From Alphaproteobacteria bacterium (GTDB lineage: Bacteria > Pseudomonadota > Alphaproteobacteria > DSM-16000 > Inquilinaceae), in the NCBI GenBank assembly GCA_028284045.1, contig JANQSN010000026.1:1-40073 (forward strand): 40,073 nucleotides of DNA, in the 5' to 3' direction. Of this stretch, positions 1 through 8,206 are shown one piece after another. Position 1 is the stretch's first letter. Every line of letters starts with the position of its first letter. A program made the position numbers and the translations under genes. The notes under the pieces were generated by a model that was not told the origin of the DNA, searched no databases, and was given only the letters and a program-made list of their open reading frames with translations.

Positions 1-13
1 GGGTGGGGGTGAT
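1..13 (+). repeat. Truncated copy of the dispersed 70-bp repeat
   Basis: The first 13 bases, GGGTGGGGGTGAT, match the 3' part of the repeat at 39900-39969 in the same orientation. The rest of the copy would lie left of the window. With the copy at 120-190 it forms an inverted pair around about 106 bp (14-119) in which I see no gene. The match is short, so the call is tentative. Confidence 0.45.
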
Positions 14-119
14 CCTTGGTCGGTGGAGAGACCGGATCAGACAGCATCTTTTGGCGGCGCCATCCGATGGGCACGGAGGTTGCGGCGCGAGATGGACGCC
101 TCGCAGGCGCTGACCTCAA

Positions 120-190
120 GCGGCGACATCACCCCCACCCTAACCCTCCCCCATCGAGGGGGAGGGAAGTTCTGAATGTCGATTGAACCT
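120..190 (-). repeat. Dispersed intergenic repeat, inverted copy of 39900-39969
   Basis: This 71-bp block is nearly identical to the reverse complement of 39900-39969. Differences are one base in the C-run/G-run loop and a few bases plus one indel around 169-178. The core is a palindrome, CCCTCCCCC then a short loop then GGGGGAGGG. It ends at the stop codon of the downstream minus-strand dehydrogenase (189-191), so the repeat supplies the 3' end of that transcript and could act as a terminator or mRNA 3' stabiliser. Such C-run/G-run elements are common between genes in alphaproteobacteria. Confidence 0.8.
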
Positions 191-932
191 AAATGCACAT
201 GCCACCGTCGATCATGAAGGCCTGGCCGGTGACGAAGGCGCTCTCGTCGCCGGCAAGATAGACGGCCAGCGACGCGATCTCCTCCGGCGCGCCCAACCGG
301 CCCATCGGCTGGCGGGCGACGAAGGCGGCGTGGACGGTGTCGAAGTCGCCCTGCGCGGCGATGCGCTGGCGCAAGGAGGGGCTGTCCACCGTGCCCGGGC
401 AGATGGCGTTGGCGCGGATGCCCTGGGCGACGTGGTCGGCGGCCAGCGCCTTGGTCATGCCGATCATTGCCGCCTTGCTGGCCCCGTAGGCGAAGCGGAA
501 CGGCACGCCCTTGACGCTGGAGGCGACGGAGGCGACGGCGATCAGGTTGCCCGCCCCGGCCGCGATCATGCCCGGCAGCACCGCGCGGACCAGCCGATAG
601 GCGGCGGTGACGTTCAGCGCGAAGGACCGCTCCCAATCCGCCTCCTCGCAGTCCAGCACGGTGCCGTGATGCACCCAGCCGACGGCGTTGACCAGCACGT
701 CGACCCGGCCGAGCCCGGCGGCGAAACCGGCGACCGCGTCGCGGTCGGTGACGTCCAGCACCACCGGGCGGATCGTAGCGGCGTTGCGGGCCAGAGCCTC
801 CAGGCCCGGCCCATCCACGTCGCAGGCGATCACCGACGCCCCCTCCGCAGCGAAGGCTTGGGCGATCGCCCGGCCGATTCCGGCGGCAGCGGCGGTCACG
901 ATGGTGGTCTTGCCGGCAAGGCGTTGGGACAT
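189..932 (-). CDS. Short-chain dehydrogenase, DHRS6/BDH2-like
   Basis: A 247-residue classical SDR, a cytosolic NAD(P)-dependent oxidoreductase. The Rossmann motif is TAAAAGIGRA (13-22), with NAVG at 82-85, catalytic Ser135, and Tyr149-x3-Lys153. The stretches HHGTVLDCEE (88-97), SVASSVKGV, and CPGTVDSPSL closely match my memory of human BDH2/DHRS6, whose reported substrates include 3-hydroxybutyrate and cis-4-hydroxyproline. Bacterial members of this subgroup include 2-keto-3-deoxy-L-fuconate dehydrogenases, so the substrate cannot be fixed from sequence. Asp38 at the end of the second strand favours NAD over NADP. The gene stands alone, and its stop codon lies at the edge of a dispersed repeat. 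Family assignment is firm; substrate is open. Confidence 0.9.
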   Translation of the reverse strand: MSQRLAGKTTIVTAAAAGIGRAIAQAFAAEGASVIACDVDGPGLEALARNAATIRPVVLDVTDRDAVAGFAAGLGRVDVLVNAVGWVHHGTVLDCEEADWERSFALNVTAAYRLVRAVLPGMIAAGAGNLIAVASVASSVKGVPFRFAYGASKAAMIGMTKALAADHVAQGIRANAICPGTVDSPSLRQRIAAQGDFDTVHAAFVARQPMGRLGAPEEIASLAVYLAGDESAFVTGQAFMIDGGMCI

Positions 933-968
933 GGCAGTCGAGATCTCCGGTGGATGATCCGACTGGCG

Positions 969-1421
969 TTAGCGCTCCTCGGCGTAGGAGTCCACCGCGT
1001 CATGGAACGACGGCAGCTCCGTGTTCCCGGCCGCCTGTTCCTCGGCCCACTGAACTCGGTGGACACAGCCGAAGATCCGCTCCGAATCGAGATCCCGTTC
1101 GGTTACCTGATACCAGTGGACAACCTCCGGGTCGGTCGATCCGTCCAGCCACCCGTACGTCAGATCGATCAGCGACCGGCTGGCGCCGAGGCCCGCATGG
1201 GTCCCCCGGACGAAGGCCGACAGATCCTCATTGGCGCCGATGTAGCGCAGCATCGGGAAGACGCACGCGCACATCTCCGGCTCGGCCGTGCAGGCGTTGC
1301 GGAACGTCCACGGCACGTCCGCCATGTCCACCGTGTAGCCGGCGTCCGTGGGCGCGTCGCTCACGGAGAAGAAGACGCCGACCGCCATGACCACGGCCAA
1401 GAGCAGAATAAGGAACGGCAT
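969..1421 (-). CDS. Small membrane-anchored protein with four-Cys motif (paralogue A)
   Basis: 150 residues of unrecognised family. One hydrophobic N-terminal segment (3-20) suggests a membrane anchor or uncleaved signal, with the rest outside the cytoplasm. The soluble part carries C44-x6-C51-x-C53-x2-P and a lone C119 in an RIFGC context. The next gene (1611-2015) has the same cysteine spacing (45, 52, 54, 119) and a matching [A/E]-P-x2-C-x-C-x2-P-[M/L]-L stretch, so the two are diverged paralogues. Two disulfides or a metal site are possible. A GGGAG ribosome binding site lies 7-8 bases before the ATG. Function unknown. Confidence 0.75.
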   Translation of the reverse strand: MPFLILLLAVVMAVGVFFSVSDAPTDAGYTVDMADVPWTFRNACTAEPEMCACVFPMLRYIGANEDLSAFVRGTHAGLGASRSLIDLTYGWLDGSTDPEVVHWYQVTERDLDSERIFGCVHRVQWAEEQAAGNTELPSFHDAVDSYAEER

Positions 1422-1610
1422 TCGCGCACTCCCGTATGCATAGGAGTCTCTGCCGCTCCACCCTGAATGCGGATGAGATAAACGGCGTAATTCAATCTTA
1501 GAGCGCGGCCATTAACGCCGCGTTAAGGCAGGATGGTGCCGCCGCGATCCAGGACCCTGGTCCGAAGGTATAGCGCCCACCGACACTAACCGATGGCGTC
1601 GGGCGCGGAG

Positions 1611-2015
1611 CTACCCTTCATCGGCGGTCTCGCGATAGGCCCGATACAGATCGGCGAAGCAAGCGAACACAACATCCATATCGAGCGTCTCGACCTCGCC
1701 GAGGACGCGGCCCCGATGGGGCTCGGAAAGCCCCGCCAGTCGACGCTCGGCCCAGGCTTGCGTCTCCAGGCCATTGGCGACCCGGATCCCACCATCCAGC
1801 AGGGTGTCGCGCAGAAGCGCGCTGTTGGTGACATGGGGCAGCAGCGGATAGGCGCATCGGCAGATGGCCGGCGCCGCGCGGCAACTCTCCTGGTGGAAGG
1901 CAGGAAGGTGTGGAGACGGCTCGACCGGGCCGATCGTCGCGACCGGCACGATGGGGAAAATCCCGATCAGCAGCACGAAGCCGATCACGCACAGCAGGAC
2001 AGACGACCAACGCAT
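1611..2015 (-). CDS. Small membrane-anchored protein with four-Cys motif (paralogue B)
   Basis: 134 residues, not recognised. An N-terminal hydrophobic stretch (5-24) suggests a membrane anchor. Then come C45-x6-C52-x-C54-x2-P57 and C119 in a VVFAC context, the same arrangement as in paralogue A, which lies 189 bp downstream on the same strand. The middle parts hardly align, so the duplication is old or the family evolves fast. No clear ribosome binding site is visible before the ATG. Codon use looks like a normal gene for this genome. Function unknown; an extracytoplasmic location is inferred only from the N-terminal segment. Confidence 0.7.
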   Translation of the reverse strand: MRWSSVLLCVIGFVLLIGIFPIVPVATIGPVEPSPHLPAFHQESCRAAPAICRCAYPLLPHVTNSALLRDTLLDGGIRVANGLETQAWAERRLAGLSEPHRGRVLGEVETLDMDVVFACFADLYRAYRETADEG

Positions 2016-2184
2016 CGCGCCAAGGCTCGACAGTCTACGGGATCACGGGCGAAGCGTGTTTGGAGATCGCTTGGTCCGTGTTCTGCCATCTTAGCGTGTG
2101 CCTGCTAACGAACCGTAAACCCTGGATCGGCGCGCGGGGGACGCCCGCGACGGCGATACGGGGGCCGGCAAAGGCCCGTCGATG

Positions 2185-2808
2185 TTAGGTGATCGGCTGC
2201 ATCACATGGGTGCGGTAGGCCGGCCGCTCGGTCAGGCGCTCGTACCACGCCTCCAGCCCCGGCATGGCCGGATGGGACTCGGCGAGCTGGTACCAGCGCC
2301 ACACCCACATGCCGCAGGCGATGTCGGCCACGGTGAAGTCGGCGCCGGCGATGAAGTCCCGGTCGTCAAGATGACCGTCCAGCACCGCCAGCGCGGCCGC
2401 GGTGTCCCGCTCCGACTGGGCGATCGCCGCCGGGTCGCGCTCCGCCGGCGGCTTGCGCACCAGGTTCATGAACATCGGCCGCTGCGCCGGGGTCAGGCGG
2501 GAGGCCTGCCAGTCCATCCACTGCTCCACCAGCGCCCGGGCCGCCGGGTCGGCGGGGCAGAGCCGGCCGTCGCCGTGCACCGTCGCCAGATAGCGCAGGA
2601 TCGCGTTGCTCTCCCACAGGACGAAGCCGTCTTGCGTGACCAGGGTCGGCACCAAGCCGTTGGGGTTGAGCGCGCGATAGGCCGGGTCGTCGACCCCGCC
2701 ATGGGCGCCGCCGCGCTCGACCAGCGTGACGTCGAGGCCAAGCTCCTCGCACAGCCACAGCACCTTCTGCACATTGCTGGAATTGCGCCGGCCATGGAGC
2801 GTCAGCAT
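2185..2808 (-). CDS. Glutathione S-transferase family protein
   Basis: 207 residues. The N-terminal thioredoxin-like domain (about 1-80) has the GRRNSSNVQKVLW stretch with the catalytic serine region, the cis-proline segment LVPTLV and the glutathione-binding ESNAILRYLA motif. The C-terminal helical domain (about 90-205) follows with DFTVADI. It resembles the bacterial GSTs annotated as gstA-like, cytosolic enzymes conjugating glutathione to electrophiles. The open frame extends further upstream, but the extension is low-complexity Arg/Pro. The ATG at 2808 has purine-rich GAAGAGAAGG upstream and fits the family length. The gene is divergent from the protease at 3091. Substrate unknown. Confidence 0.9.
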   Translation of the reverse strand: MLTLHGRRNSSNVQKVLWLCEELGLDVTLVERGGAHGGVDDPAYRALNPNGLVPTLVTQDGFVLWESNAILRYLATVHGDGRLCPADPAARALVEQWMDWQASRLTPAQRPMFMNLVRKPPAERDPAAIAQSERDTAAALAVLDGHLDDRDFIAGADFTVADIACGMWVWRWYQLAESHPAMPGLEAWYERLTERPAYRTHVMQPIT

Positions 2809-3090
2809 CGACGAAGCCTTCTCTTCTTGGGTGCGTGACCGCCGGGGTCGGCGGGACCGGCCCCTATCTGCGGCAGATGGCAGCGGCGCACAAGCCCCCC
2901 GGGGCTGCGCCCCCGTCCCGGCATCGAACCGCCGCCCCGCCGACACAGCACCTCCCGGCCGACGCCATACGGCCCCTTCACGATCCGGTGACGACGGTCA
3001 CAGCGCACCGGCTCCGTCCGGCGATAGCGTCCGTCTCAACAAAGGGCACCCCGGCGGTGCCCCGTCCCGACCCGAGAAGGACCGGCGCTC

Positions 3091-4029
3091 ATGTCCCGCC
3101 CCGCGATGTTCGCCCCGCTCCGGCGGCTATCCCGCCGCCTCGCCCAGGTCGCCTTGGGGTTGGCCGTCGCGTTGACCGCCGGGCTGGCGAGCGGCAGCCC
3201 GGCGCTCGGCGAAGAGGTCGACCCGCGCATGCTGTTCGGCGAGGACGACCGCATCACCGTGGCGCCGGAGACGCGCGGCTGGTCGCCGATCGGCAAGCTG
3301 GTGTTCGACGAGGGCGGCCACTGCTCCGGCACGCTGGTCAGCCCCCGAGTGGTGCTGACCGCGGCGCATTGCGTCGTCGGCTACACCGACCGGAGCTACT
3401 ACGAGCCGCCCGCCACCTTCTTCGCCGGCTACACCAAGGGCGACTATGTCGCGCGCTCCACCGTCGCCGCCTTCTGGGTGGCCGGCGGCTTCGACTATCA
3501 GGGCAGCCTGATCGGGACCCAAGACGGCGCCGACTACGCCTTCGTGCTGCTGGCGGATGCCATCGGCGCCAAGGTCGGCACGTTCGACGTGCTGAAGGTG
3601 GCCGAAGACGACCTGCGCGCCGCCGCCCGCGGCCAGTGGTTCGACGTCACCCAGGCGGGTTACTCCGGCGACCGGGAAGAGGTGCTGACCGCGCATGAGG
3701 GCTGCCGCATCGTCGATCACACGGCCGACGGCGCGGTGCACCACCGCTGCGACATCGTCCCGGGCGACAGCGGCTCGCCGATGTTCGTGATGGTGGACGG
3801 GCAGCCGATGATCGTCGGCCTGATCAGCAAGATCGACATGACCGGGCCGGAGGTGATCAGCATCGCCGTCGACAGCCGGTCCTTCGCCGACGACCTGACC
3901 CGCTTCATCGCCCGCTACGACGGTGGCGGCAGCCGGTCGTCGGCGGACACACCCGGCGATGCCGACGACACCCGAACCGCCGGGGCGGACCCGACGAGCG
4001 AGCAGACTGCGGCCGCCCAGCCGAGCTAG
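3091..4029 (+). CDS. Secreted trypsin-like serine protease
   Basis: 312 residues. A signal peptide is clear: an Arg-rich n-region, a hydrophobic core at about 18-34, and likely cleavage near residue 40. The chymotrypsin-fold catalytic triad is visible: His93 in LTAAHC, Asp148 in GADYAFVLL and Ser228 in PGDSGSP. Cysteine pairs C78/C94 and C205/C220 fit conserved disulfides. The C-terminal tail (about 280-312) is Gly/Ser/Asp-rich and probably disordered. It looks like a periplasmic or secreted endopeptidase of the V8/trypsin type (family S1). No inhibitor or substrate gene is adjacent. The stop codon lies inside a CTAG tetramer shared with the convergent SH3 gene. Confidence 0.92.
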   Translation: MSRPAMFAPLRRLSRRLAQVALGLAVALTAGLASGSPALGEEVDPRMLFGEDDRITVAPETRGWSPIGKLVFDEGGHCSGTLVSPRVVLTAAHCVVGYTDRSYYEPPATFFAGYTKGDYVARSTVAAFWVAGGFDYQGSLIGTQDGADYAFVLLADAIGAKVGTFDVLKVAEDDLRAAARGQWFDVTQAGYSGDREEVLTAHEGCRIVDHTADGAVHHRCDIVPGDSGSPMFVMVDGQPMIVGLISKIDMTGPEVISIAVDSRSFADDLTRFIARYDGGGSRSSADTPGDADDTRTAGADPTSEQTAAAQPS

Positions 4030-4403
4030 GGCGCCCCGTCGATGTCGCAGACCCGCAGCGTGTCCATCGGCACCCAGCCCGTCGCCCCATCCGACGGGCG
4101 GTCCGCCCAGAGCCAGCCGTTCAGCACACGCGACCCGATCAGCCGATCCCCCGCCACCGTATTGAGTTCCGTGGCCGAATAGTCCTCGGTGATAACGCCG
4201 GCGCCCGGCTCTCTCAACGCGATGATCTGCGCAGGCACCCATCCGTCCTTCTGCCCGGGCGCAGAGCAAAGAAGCCAATTCTCCCAGTTCTCCGGGCCAT
4301 CATATTTCTCGCCGACCGAAACAAGGTCGCCCTTCTTCAAACTGATGGGTTCCGGATACTCGCTGACATGGGCGCGAGTTACGACATATGTCTTTTCAAC
4401 CAT
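4026..4403 (-). CDS. Two-SH3-domain protein
   Basis: 125 residues with two bacterial SH3-like repeats. The first is at about 5-60 (ALYDF-equivalent [37 protein letters not shown]). The second is at about 70-122 ([39 protein letters not shown]). There is no signal peptide or membrane segment, so it is probably cytoplasmic and binds peptides or surfaces. The ATG at 4403 removes an unconvincing 22-residue Arg-rich extension. The last bases overlap the end of the convergent protease gene: CTAG at 4026-4029 gives TAG on both strands. Ligand unknown. Confidence 0.82.
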   Translation of the reverse strand: MVEKTYVVTRAHVSEYPEPISLKKGDLVSVGEKYDGPENWENWLLCSAPGQKDGWVPAQIIALREPGAGVITEDYSATELNTVAGDRLIGSRVLNGWLWADRPSDGATGWVPMDTLRVCDIDGAP

Positions 4404-4658
4404 GATGCACCTGTTCGGTTCGCCTCGGACACATGGGCGCGCCAACGGGCTGCCCGATCGGCCGCGCACCGGCGCGATCCTCTCACAAAATGCACCGCCG
4501 GCATCTTGCTTCGCGCACCGGGCAGCCTACCTCTCGCCCTGAGCATCTTTCGTGTGGGATTTTTGCCCACACATCTGAGAGCCGCTCGACCACAGCCACG
4601 GGACACCGGACGCCACAGAGCCGCAGCGCTCCCGGCCGTCCGCCAGAGAAGGGAGAGC

Positions 4659-5162
4659 ATGACCATGATCCGCACGCTTGCCGCCACCGCCCTCGCCGCC
4701 GGCCTTGCCATCGCTCCGGTCGCCGCCTCGGCGGAGACCATCGTCGATATCGCCGCCGGCAACGAGAGCTTCTCGACCCTGGTCGCGGCCGTCCAGGCCG
4801 CCGGCCTGGTCGACACGCTGTCGGGCGAAGGCCCGTTCACCGTCTTCGCCCCCACCGACGAGGCCTTCGCCGCCCTGCCGGCGGGAACCGTCGAGACCCT
4901 GCTGATGCCGGAGAACCTGGAGCAGCTTCAGGCGGTCCTGACCTATCACGTCGTGCCCGGCGCGGTGATGGCCGCCGACGTCGTGGCGCTGGCCGGCGAC
5001 GGCCCCGCCATGGTCGCGACGGTGAACGGCGCGGAGGTGACCGTCGCCGTCGACGGCGAGACCGTGACGGTCGACGCCGCCACCGTCACCGCCACCGACA
5101 TCACCGCCGACAACGGCGTCATCCACGTCATCGACACCGTGATCCTGCCGCCGGAGGGCTGA
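4659..5162 (+). CDS. Periplasmic fasciclin (FAS1) domain protein
   Basis: 167 residues. A typical signal peptide ends near ASAE (about 24-27), followed by a single FAS1 domain. Visible landmarks are [17 protein letters not shown], the H1 motif [25 protein letters not shown], and the closing H2-like [18 protein letters not shown]1 proteins mediate adhesion or bind small lipophilic ligands outside the cytoplasm. The length is normal for the bacterial single-domain form. GAGAAGGGAG lies immediately upstream of the ATG; a second in-frame ATG at 4665 is possible. A strong hairpin follows the stop. Confidence 0.92.
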   Translation: MTMIRTLAATALAAGLAIAPVAASAETIVDIAAGNESFSTLVAAVQAAGLVDTLSGEGPFTVFAPTDEAFAALPAGTVETLLMPENLEQLQAVLTYHVVPGAVMAADVVALAGDGPAMVATVNGAEVTVAVDGETVTVDAATVTATDITADNGVIHVIDTVILPPEG

Positions 5163-5172
5163 CCGGCAAGGG

Positions 5173-5207
5173 CCGCCCGCGTCCGGTAACGCACCGGTCG
5201 CGGGCGG
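5173..5207. terminator. Bidirectional terminator-like hairpin
   Basis: A nine-base-pair perfect stem (CCGCCCGCG with CGCGGGCGG) continues, after a T-T mismatch, into a five-pair inner stem (CCGGT with ACCGG) and an AACGC loop. It lies between the convergent ends of the fasciclin gene and the ABC transporter operon. There is no T-run, so it may be a Rho-assisted or mRNA-stabilising structure rather than a classic intrinsic terminator. Confidence 0.6.
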
Positions 5208-5214
5208 TCGTCCG

Positions 5215-6009
5215 CTACCCCAACAGCAACCGATCCTCGCTCAGCGCCTCGCCCCGCACATCCGCGAAGCGGGCGACCAGGTCGTCGACGCTGGTGCGGC
5301 GGCGGGCCTCGCCGGCGATGTCGAGGATCACCCGGCCCTCATGCAGCATGATCGTGCGGTCGCCGCAGTCCAGCGCGTGGCGCATCGCATGGGTGACCAT
5401 CAGCGCGGTCAGCCCGCCCTCCGCCACCAGCCGGCGGGTGAGGTCGAGCACCAGCGCCGCCGTGCGCGGATCCAGCGCCGCAACATGCTCGTCCAACAGC
5501 AACAGGCGGGTGGGTGCCAGCGTCGCCATCAGCAGGGCCACCGCCTGGCGCTGACCGCCCGACAGCCGGCCGATCGGCTCGTCCAGCCGATCCTCAAGCC
5601 CCAGCCCCAACCGTTCCAGCGCCGCGGCATAGCCCGGCCGGTCGCGCCGCGCGACCGCCAGGCGCAGGCCGCGCCCGCAGCCCCGCCGCGCCGCCAGCGC
5701 CAGGTTCTCCGCCACCGTCAGCTCCGCACACGTGCCGGCCAGCGGGTCTTGGAAGACCCGCGACACCCGGTCCGCGCGGCGCGCCGGCGACCAGCGGGTG
5801 ACGTCGCGCGCGTCGATGGCGATCGTCCCGCCGGTCACCGGCACGTCGCCGGCGATCGCGTTCAACAGCGTCGACTTGCCCGCCCCGTTGGAGCCGATGA
5901 CGGTCACGAACTCCCCGCCGGCAATCGCCAGATCCACCGCCGACAGGGCCCGCGTCTCGTTCGCCGTGCCCTGGCCGAAATGCACCGCCACGCCGTCCAG
6001 CCGGATCAT
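5215..6009 (-). CDS. ABC transporter ATP-binding protein (TrpZ-type)
   Basis: 264 residues. Walker A is GSNGAGKST (39-47), the signature is LSGGQRQ, and Walker B is LLLLDEH followed by the D-loop ALDP. The DEHVAALDP stretch is characteristic of the ATPase that partners ABC_sub_bind-family binding proteins (TrpXYZ-like systems). It energises import through the permease encoded just upstream, with which it overlaps by 4 bp (ATGA), implying translational coupling. Gene order is binding protein, permease, ATPase. The cargo is not determined by sequence; tryptophan is the substrate proposed for related Gram-positive systems, and tyrosine or other aromatic compounds are possible. Confidence 0.92.
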   Translation of the reverse strand: MIRLDGVAVHFGQGTANETRALSAVDLAIAGGEFVTVIGSNGAGKSTLLNAIAGDVPVTGGTIAIDARDVTRWSPARRADRVSRVFQDPLAGTCAELTVAENLALAARRGCGRGLRLAVARRDRPGYAAALERLGLGLEDRLDEPIGRLSGGQRQAVALLMATLAPTRLLLLDEHVAALDPRTAALVLDLTRRLVAEGGLTALMVTHAMRHALDCGDRTIMLHEGRVILDIAGEARRRTSVDDLVARFADVRGEALSEDRLLLG

Positions 6010-6908
6010 GGCCGCAACCTCAGCCGGCCGCGCCCTAGCCCGGGCAGGATCAGCGCCGCCCCGACCAGCACGGCCGTGACTAGGTTGAGGTCCGACGCCT
6101 GCAAGCCCAGCCCGTCGATATCCAGCGCGAACTGCACGGCGATGCGGTAGACGACGGAGCCGACGACCGCCGCCGCCACCATCACCCAGACCCGGCGCCC
6201 GGGCATCAGCGTCTCGCCGAGGATCACCGCGGCCAGGCCGACGATGATGGTGCCCGCCCCGCTGGTCGCATCGGCGAAGCCGCCGGCCTGGGCGAACAGG
6301 GCGCCGCCCAGCGCCACCAGCGCGTTCGACAGCGCCATGCCGGCCAGGATCTGCCGCCCGGTGCGGATGCCCTGCGCCCGGGCCATGCGCGGGTTGGCCC
6401 CGGTCGCCCGCATCGCCAGGCCGAGCTGGCTGGCGAGATACGCCGCCACGCCGACCACCGCCAACGCCGCAACAACGGCCAGGAACGCCGGCCGCACCAC
6501 ATAGGCCGGCCAGTCCGGCGCCCAGGCGCCGCCGGTCAGGAACGGCGTCAGCACCGTCGCTTCCTGCAGGATCGCCACGTTCGGCCCGCCCATCACCCGG
6601 ATGTTGATGGAGTAGAGCGCGATCATGGTCAGGATGCTGGCCAACAGATGCAGGATGCCGAAGCGCACGTTCAAGATGGCTGTCACCAGCCCGGCGGCGG
6701 CGCCGGCCACCACCGCAACGCCGGTGGCCACCAGCGGCGGCACCCCGCCGACGATCAGCGCCGCGGCGACCGCCGCGCCCAGGGGAAAGCTGCCGTCGAC
6801 CGTCAGGTCCGGAAAGGACAGGACGCGGAAGCTCAAGAAGACGCCGAGCGACACCAGGCCGAAGATCAGCCCGATCTCGACAGCGCCCAGGAAGGCGATG
6901 AGGCTCAT
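6006..6908 (-). CDS. ABC transporter permease (TrpY-type)
   Basis: 300 residues, hydrophobic throughout, with about eight predicted membrane segments. It resembles the branched-chain-type permeases (BPD_transp_2), including the N-terminal SLGVFLSFRVLSFPDLTVDGSF typical of TrpY/YtrF-like permeases and a GANPRMARAQGI cytoplasmic coupling loop. Related importers use two copies of this subunit. It sits between the binding-protein gene (90 bp upstream) and the ATPase gene (4-bp overlap), forming one transcription unit. Substrate unknown. Confidence 0.92.
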   Translation of the reverse strand: MSLIAFLGAVEIGLIFGLVSLGVFLSFRVLSFPDLTVDGSFPLGAAVAAALIVGGVPPLVATGVAVVAGAAAGLVTAILNVRFGILHLLASILTMIALYSINIRVMGGPNVAILQEATVLTPFLTGGAWAPDWPAYVVRPAFLAVVAALAVVGVAAYLASQLGLAMRATGANPRMARAQGIRTGRQILAGMALSNALVALGGALFAQAGGFADATSGAGTIIVGLAAVILGETLMPGRRVWVMVAAAVVGSVVYRIAVQFALDIDGLGLQASDLNLVTAVLVGAALILPGLGRGRLRLRP

Positions 6909-6998
6909 GGTCTCGCGATATGCGGCGGCGCCGTCGCCCGCCCGAGGTTCCGGAACGTCATGACCGGCGACCGGCGACGGCCGCCGCTGGCGAAGGCG

Positions 6999-7982
6999 CT
7001 ACTCGACCACGCGGGTGGCCCGGCCGATCACCGCCTCCGGCAGCGCCATGCCCATCGCCTCGGCGGCGGCGGGGTTGACCACCAGGTCGGTGCCCTCCGC
7101 CACCGTCACCGGGATACCGCCGGGATCCGCGCCGTCGAGGATCGCCGCCACCACATCGGCGGTCTGCCGACCCACCTGGAAATAGTCGAAGCCCAGGCTG
7201 GCGACCGACCCGCGCGCCACGCTGTCGGTATCGCCGGTGAACACCGGCAGCGCGTTGTCGCGGCCCACCGTCAACACCGACTCCAGCGCCGAGACCACCG
7301 TGTTGTCCGTCGGCACATAGAGGATGTCGGCCTCGCCCACCAGGCTCTGGGCGGCATTGCGGACATCCGCCGTGCGCGCCGCGGCGGCGGGTTCGACCGC
7401 CAGGCCGCGCGCCTCGGCCAGCGCCGACAGCCGCTCCACCAGCACCACCGCGTTCGCCTCGCCGGGATTGTGCGGCACGCCGATCACCGCCGTCTCCGGC
7501 GCGATCTCCAGGATCAGGTCGAGCTGCTGGTCCATCGGCAGCATGTCCGACAGACCGGTCACCGTGCCGCCGGGCGCCGCCATGTCGGTCACCAGCCCGG
7601 CGGCGAGCGGATCGGTCACGGCGGTGAAGACGACTGGGATGTCGCCCGCCGCTGCGGCGGCCGCCTGGGCCGACGGCGTGGAGATGGCGACGATCACCGC
7701 CGGCGCCTCCCCGGCGAAGCGGCGGGCGATCTGCGCGGCGATGGTCGGATTGCCCTGGGCGCTCTCGAAGGTGAAGGAGATGGTTTCGCCATCGACATGA
7801 CCCAGCTCGGCCAGCCGCTCCCGCAAGCCGTCGCGCACGGCGTCCAGCGACGGGTGCTCGACGATCGCCGTCACCGCCACCAGCGGCGGGTCATCGGCCA
7901 GAACCGCGCCCGCCCCCGGCAGCATCGAGCCGAACGCCAGTGCCACGGCGGCCGTCAGCCGCCCCAAGATCCGCCCTGTCAT
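6999..7982 (-). CDS. ABC transporter substrate-binding protein (TrpX-type, ABC_sub_bind)
   Basis: 327 residues. A signal peptide with cleavage near VLADD (about 27-31) precedes a periplasmic binding fold of the PF04392 type. Recognisable stretches are VTAIVEHPSLDAVRDGL, the Q-x-N-P-T-I-A-A-Q-I-A-R-R-F segment, PVVFTAVTDPLAAGLV, GLSDMLP and the C-terminal region with VSxLGFDYFQVGRQTAD. The ATG at 7982 has a strong GAGAAGGAGA ribosome binding site and gives a normal signal peptide; the open frame starts 13 codons earlier without one. It captures the ligand for the permease/ATPase encoded downstream and is transcribed divergently from the pentapeptide-repeat gene. Confidence 0.92.
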   Translation of the reverse strand: MTGRILGRLTAAVALAFGSMLPGAGAVLADDPPLVAVTAIVEHPSLDAVRDGLRERLAELGHVDGETISFTFESAQGNPTIAAQIARRFAGEAPAVIVAISTPSAQAAAAAAGDIPVVFTAVTDPLAAGLVTDMAAPGGTVTGLSDMLPMDQQLDLILEIAPETAVIGVPHNPGEANAVVLVERLSALAEARGLAVEPAAAARTADVRNAAQSLVGEADILYVPTDNTVVSALESVLTVGRDNALPVFTGDTDSVARGSVASLGFDYFQVGRQTADVVAAILDGADPGGIPVTVAEGTDLVVNPAAAEAMGMALPEAVIGRATRVVE

Positions 7983-8206
7983 GTCGCTCTCCTTCTCGCT
8001 TGGCCGGCCGGTTGTCCGCACCGCCGATGGGTGCGCCTCAGATAGTCGGAGTCGGCGCGATGGGGCCGAATGCGGCGGCCCGCGTCAAGCCCCGCCGGAC
8101 CGCGTCGATCGAAGACGTTAACGAAGTGTTGCCGTGTCTGGCGGATGATCGGGTCGGTAACCGGACCTGATGGGTTTGGCTCAAGGAGGCGGGCTGCCGT
8201 CGCTCC

